Below are positions 63,419 to 64,000 of a DNA stretch of 64,000 bases, piece by piece. The position numbers and the translations under genes were made by a program. The number at the start of each line of letters is the position of its first letter. The stretch's first letter is position 1. The notes below the pieces were generated by a model that worked only from the letters and a program-made list of their open reading frames with translations, was not told the DNA's origin and made no database searches. This DNA comes from Sva-07 sp963793335 (lineage in GTDB: Bacteria > Actinomycetota > Acidimicrobiia > Acidimicrobiales > Ilumatobacteraceae): assembly GCA_963793335.1 (NCBI GenBank), contig CAWBZS010000001.1:806001-870000 (forward strand), given 5' to 3'.

Positions 63419-64000
63419 TCACGCGACCGCTGATGCGAACTCGCTTCGCGCCGCGGCCCACCAGCGACGGCGCCGATCGAATCGTTCCTGGCCTCCCATC
63501 GCGTTCCACATGTCGATGAACGACGCTTCGCTGGCCTCCACCCGACGCCGCACGAATTCGCCACCCTGCTCGATCGCATGGGCGATGCAGGCGACCACCT
63601 CGGCCCGTCCGGCAGCGTCGAAGCCGTAGGCATCGCACACCAGCCGCAGGCGCCGGACCTTGTCGTCGGGCTCCCATCCGAGCCGAGCGGCATTCACCTC
63701 GTCGTCGACCGGCACGCACATCCGTGCGAATGCGGCGACATCGAACGCACGTCGACCGGGCGCCGCGAAGTCGAAGTCGAGCAGCGCCACGGCGGCTCCG
63801 TCTCGGAAGACCACGTTCTCCAGGCAGACATCGTTGTGGCACATCACCGGACCACCGTCGGGGTCGGCCATCTCGCCGCTCCACGTCGCGCCGTCGAGCG
63901 CGAGCCCTACCGATGCGTCGTGCAGTTCTCTCATGAGTCGAGCAACCGATGCAAGCGCCGAGTCACTGCGTGCCCATGCAGGAAACGGCGGGAGGGCAAC
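63419..64000 (-). CDS. aminoglycoside-phosphotransferase-fold protein, partial
   Basis: Open through the window edge at 64000, so the N-terminal lobe is missing. Visible are the catalytic loop 'VMCHNDVCLENVVF' (HxDxxxxN) and the metal site 'AVALLDFDFAAPGRRAFDVAAFARMC' (DxD). APH-fold kinases act on aminoglycosides, choline, homoserine and other small molecules; no resistance role can be inferred from this part. Confidence 0.85.
   Translation of the reverse strand, partial: VALPPFPAWARSDSALASVARLMRELHDASVGLALDGATWSGEMADPDGGPVMCHNDVCLENVVFRDGAAVALLDFDFAAPGRRAFDVAAFARMCVPVDDEVNAARLGWEPDDKVRRLRLVCDAYGFDAAGRAEVVACIAHAIEQGGEFVRRRVEASEASFIDMWNAMGGQERFDRRRRWWAAARSEFASAVA

Overview
The window is about two-thirds GC, gene dense and actinobacterial. 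The gene set (180-kDa NAD-glutamate dehydrogenase, luciferase-like F420-type oxidoreductase, DinB-MOSC fusion, YwiC-like protein, haloalkane dehalogenase, many GTG/TTG starts and 4-bp stop/start overlaps) fits a free-living, probably aquatic Acidimicrobiia member such as an Ilumatobacter relative. The family-level placement is inference from gene content, not from a marker-gene tree.

Layout. 1-11.2 kb (minus): a three-gene, overlapping-codon operon of unassigned function: a small GxSxG alpha/beta-hydrolase, a ~1,794-aa beta-rich/coiled-coil protein, and a giant LamG-repeat protein that leaves the window. Three same-direction frame changes interrupt it. 11.6-16.4 kb: an orphan oligopeptide-type ABC binding lipoprotein, a KAP-type membrane P-loop NTPase and a decayed metallophosphoesterase. 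16.4-25 kb: Rrf2 regulator plus YwiC-like protein, tRNA-Glu and tRNA-Gln, a YdcF protein, gltX (with an apparent one-base deletion) and the large glutamate dehydrogenase. 25-29.9 kb: VIT1-type transporter, DUF2237, spermidine-synthase-like membrane protein, cytochrome c, SRPBCC protein, haloalkane dehalogenase. 30-36 kb: a divergent sugar cluster (phytanoyl-CoA-dioxygenase-like + GH13; GH92 + GT4) ending in a 62-bp tandem hairpin repeat. 36-48.8 kb: nitroreductase/MFS/HxlR, an MBL hydrolase, a frameshifted aldehyde dehydrogenase, a MerR-CopA-CopZ metal operon with a recognisable MerR-type promoter, a DNA glycosylase coupled to galT, and cimA.

48.8-54 kb is the most interesting stretch for RNA. 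cimA (isoleucine precursor synthesis) is preceded by a 13-codon leader peptide with four consecutive Ile codons and two hairpins, the second terminator-like. Divergently, about 750 nt of non-coding DNA carries many UUCG and GNRA hairpins, including G-U pairs that fold only in plus-strand RNA, and ends in a terminator-like hairpin; I read it as a large structured RNA that I cannot assign to a known class. A short Arg-rich leader ORF precedes an ornithine-cyclodeaminase-like gene, and an F420-type oxidoreductase gene is bracketed by two covarying palindromes. ilvE and leuB follow.

54-64 kb: greA, an alpha/beta hydrolase, a UbiB-family kinase-like protein, an FKBP lipoprotein, and the NAD de novo operon nadA-nadB-(DinB-MOSC)-nadC with a paired palindrome at the nadA/nadB junction, then DoxX, a small unknown protein and a phosphotransferase cut by the window end. 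Five frame interruptions occur in otherwise good genes. One is in gltX, which is normally essential, so at least some are probably sequence errors.
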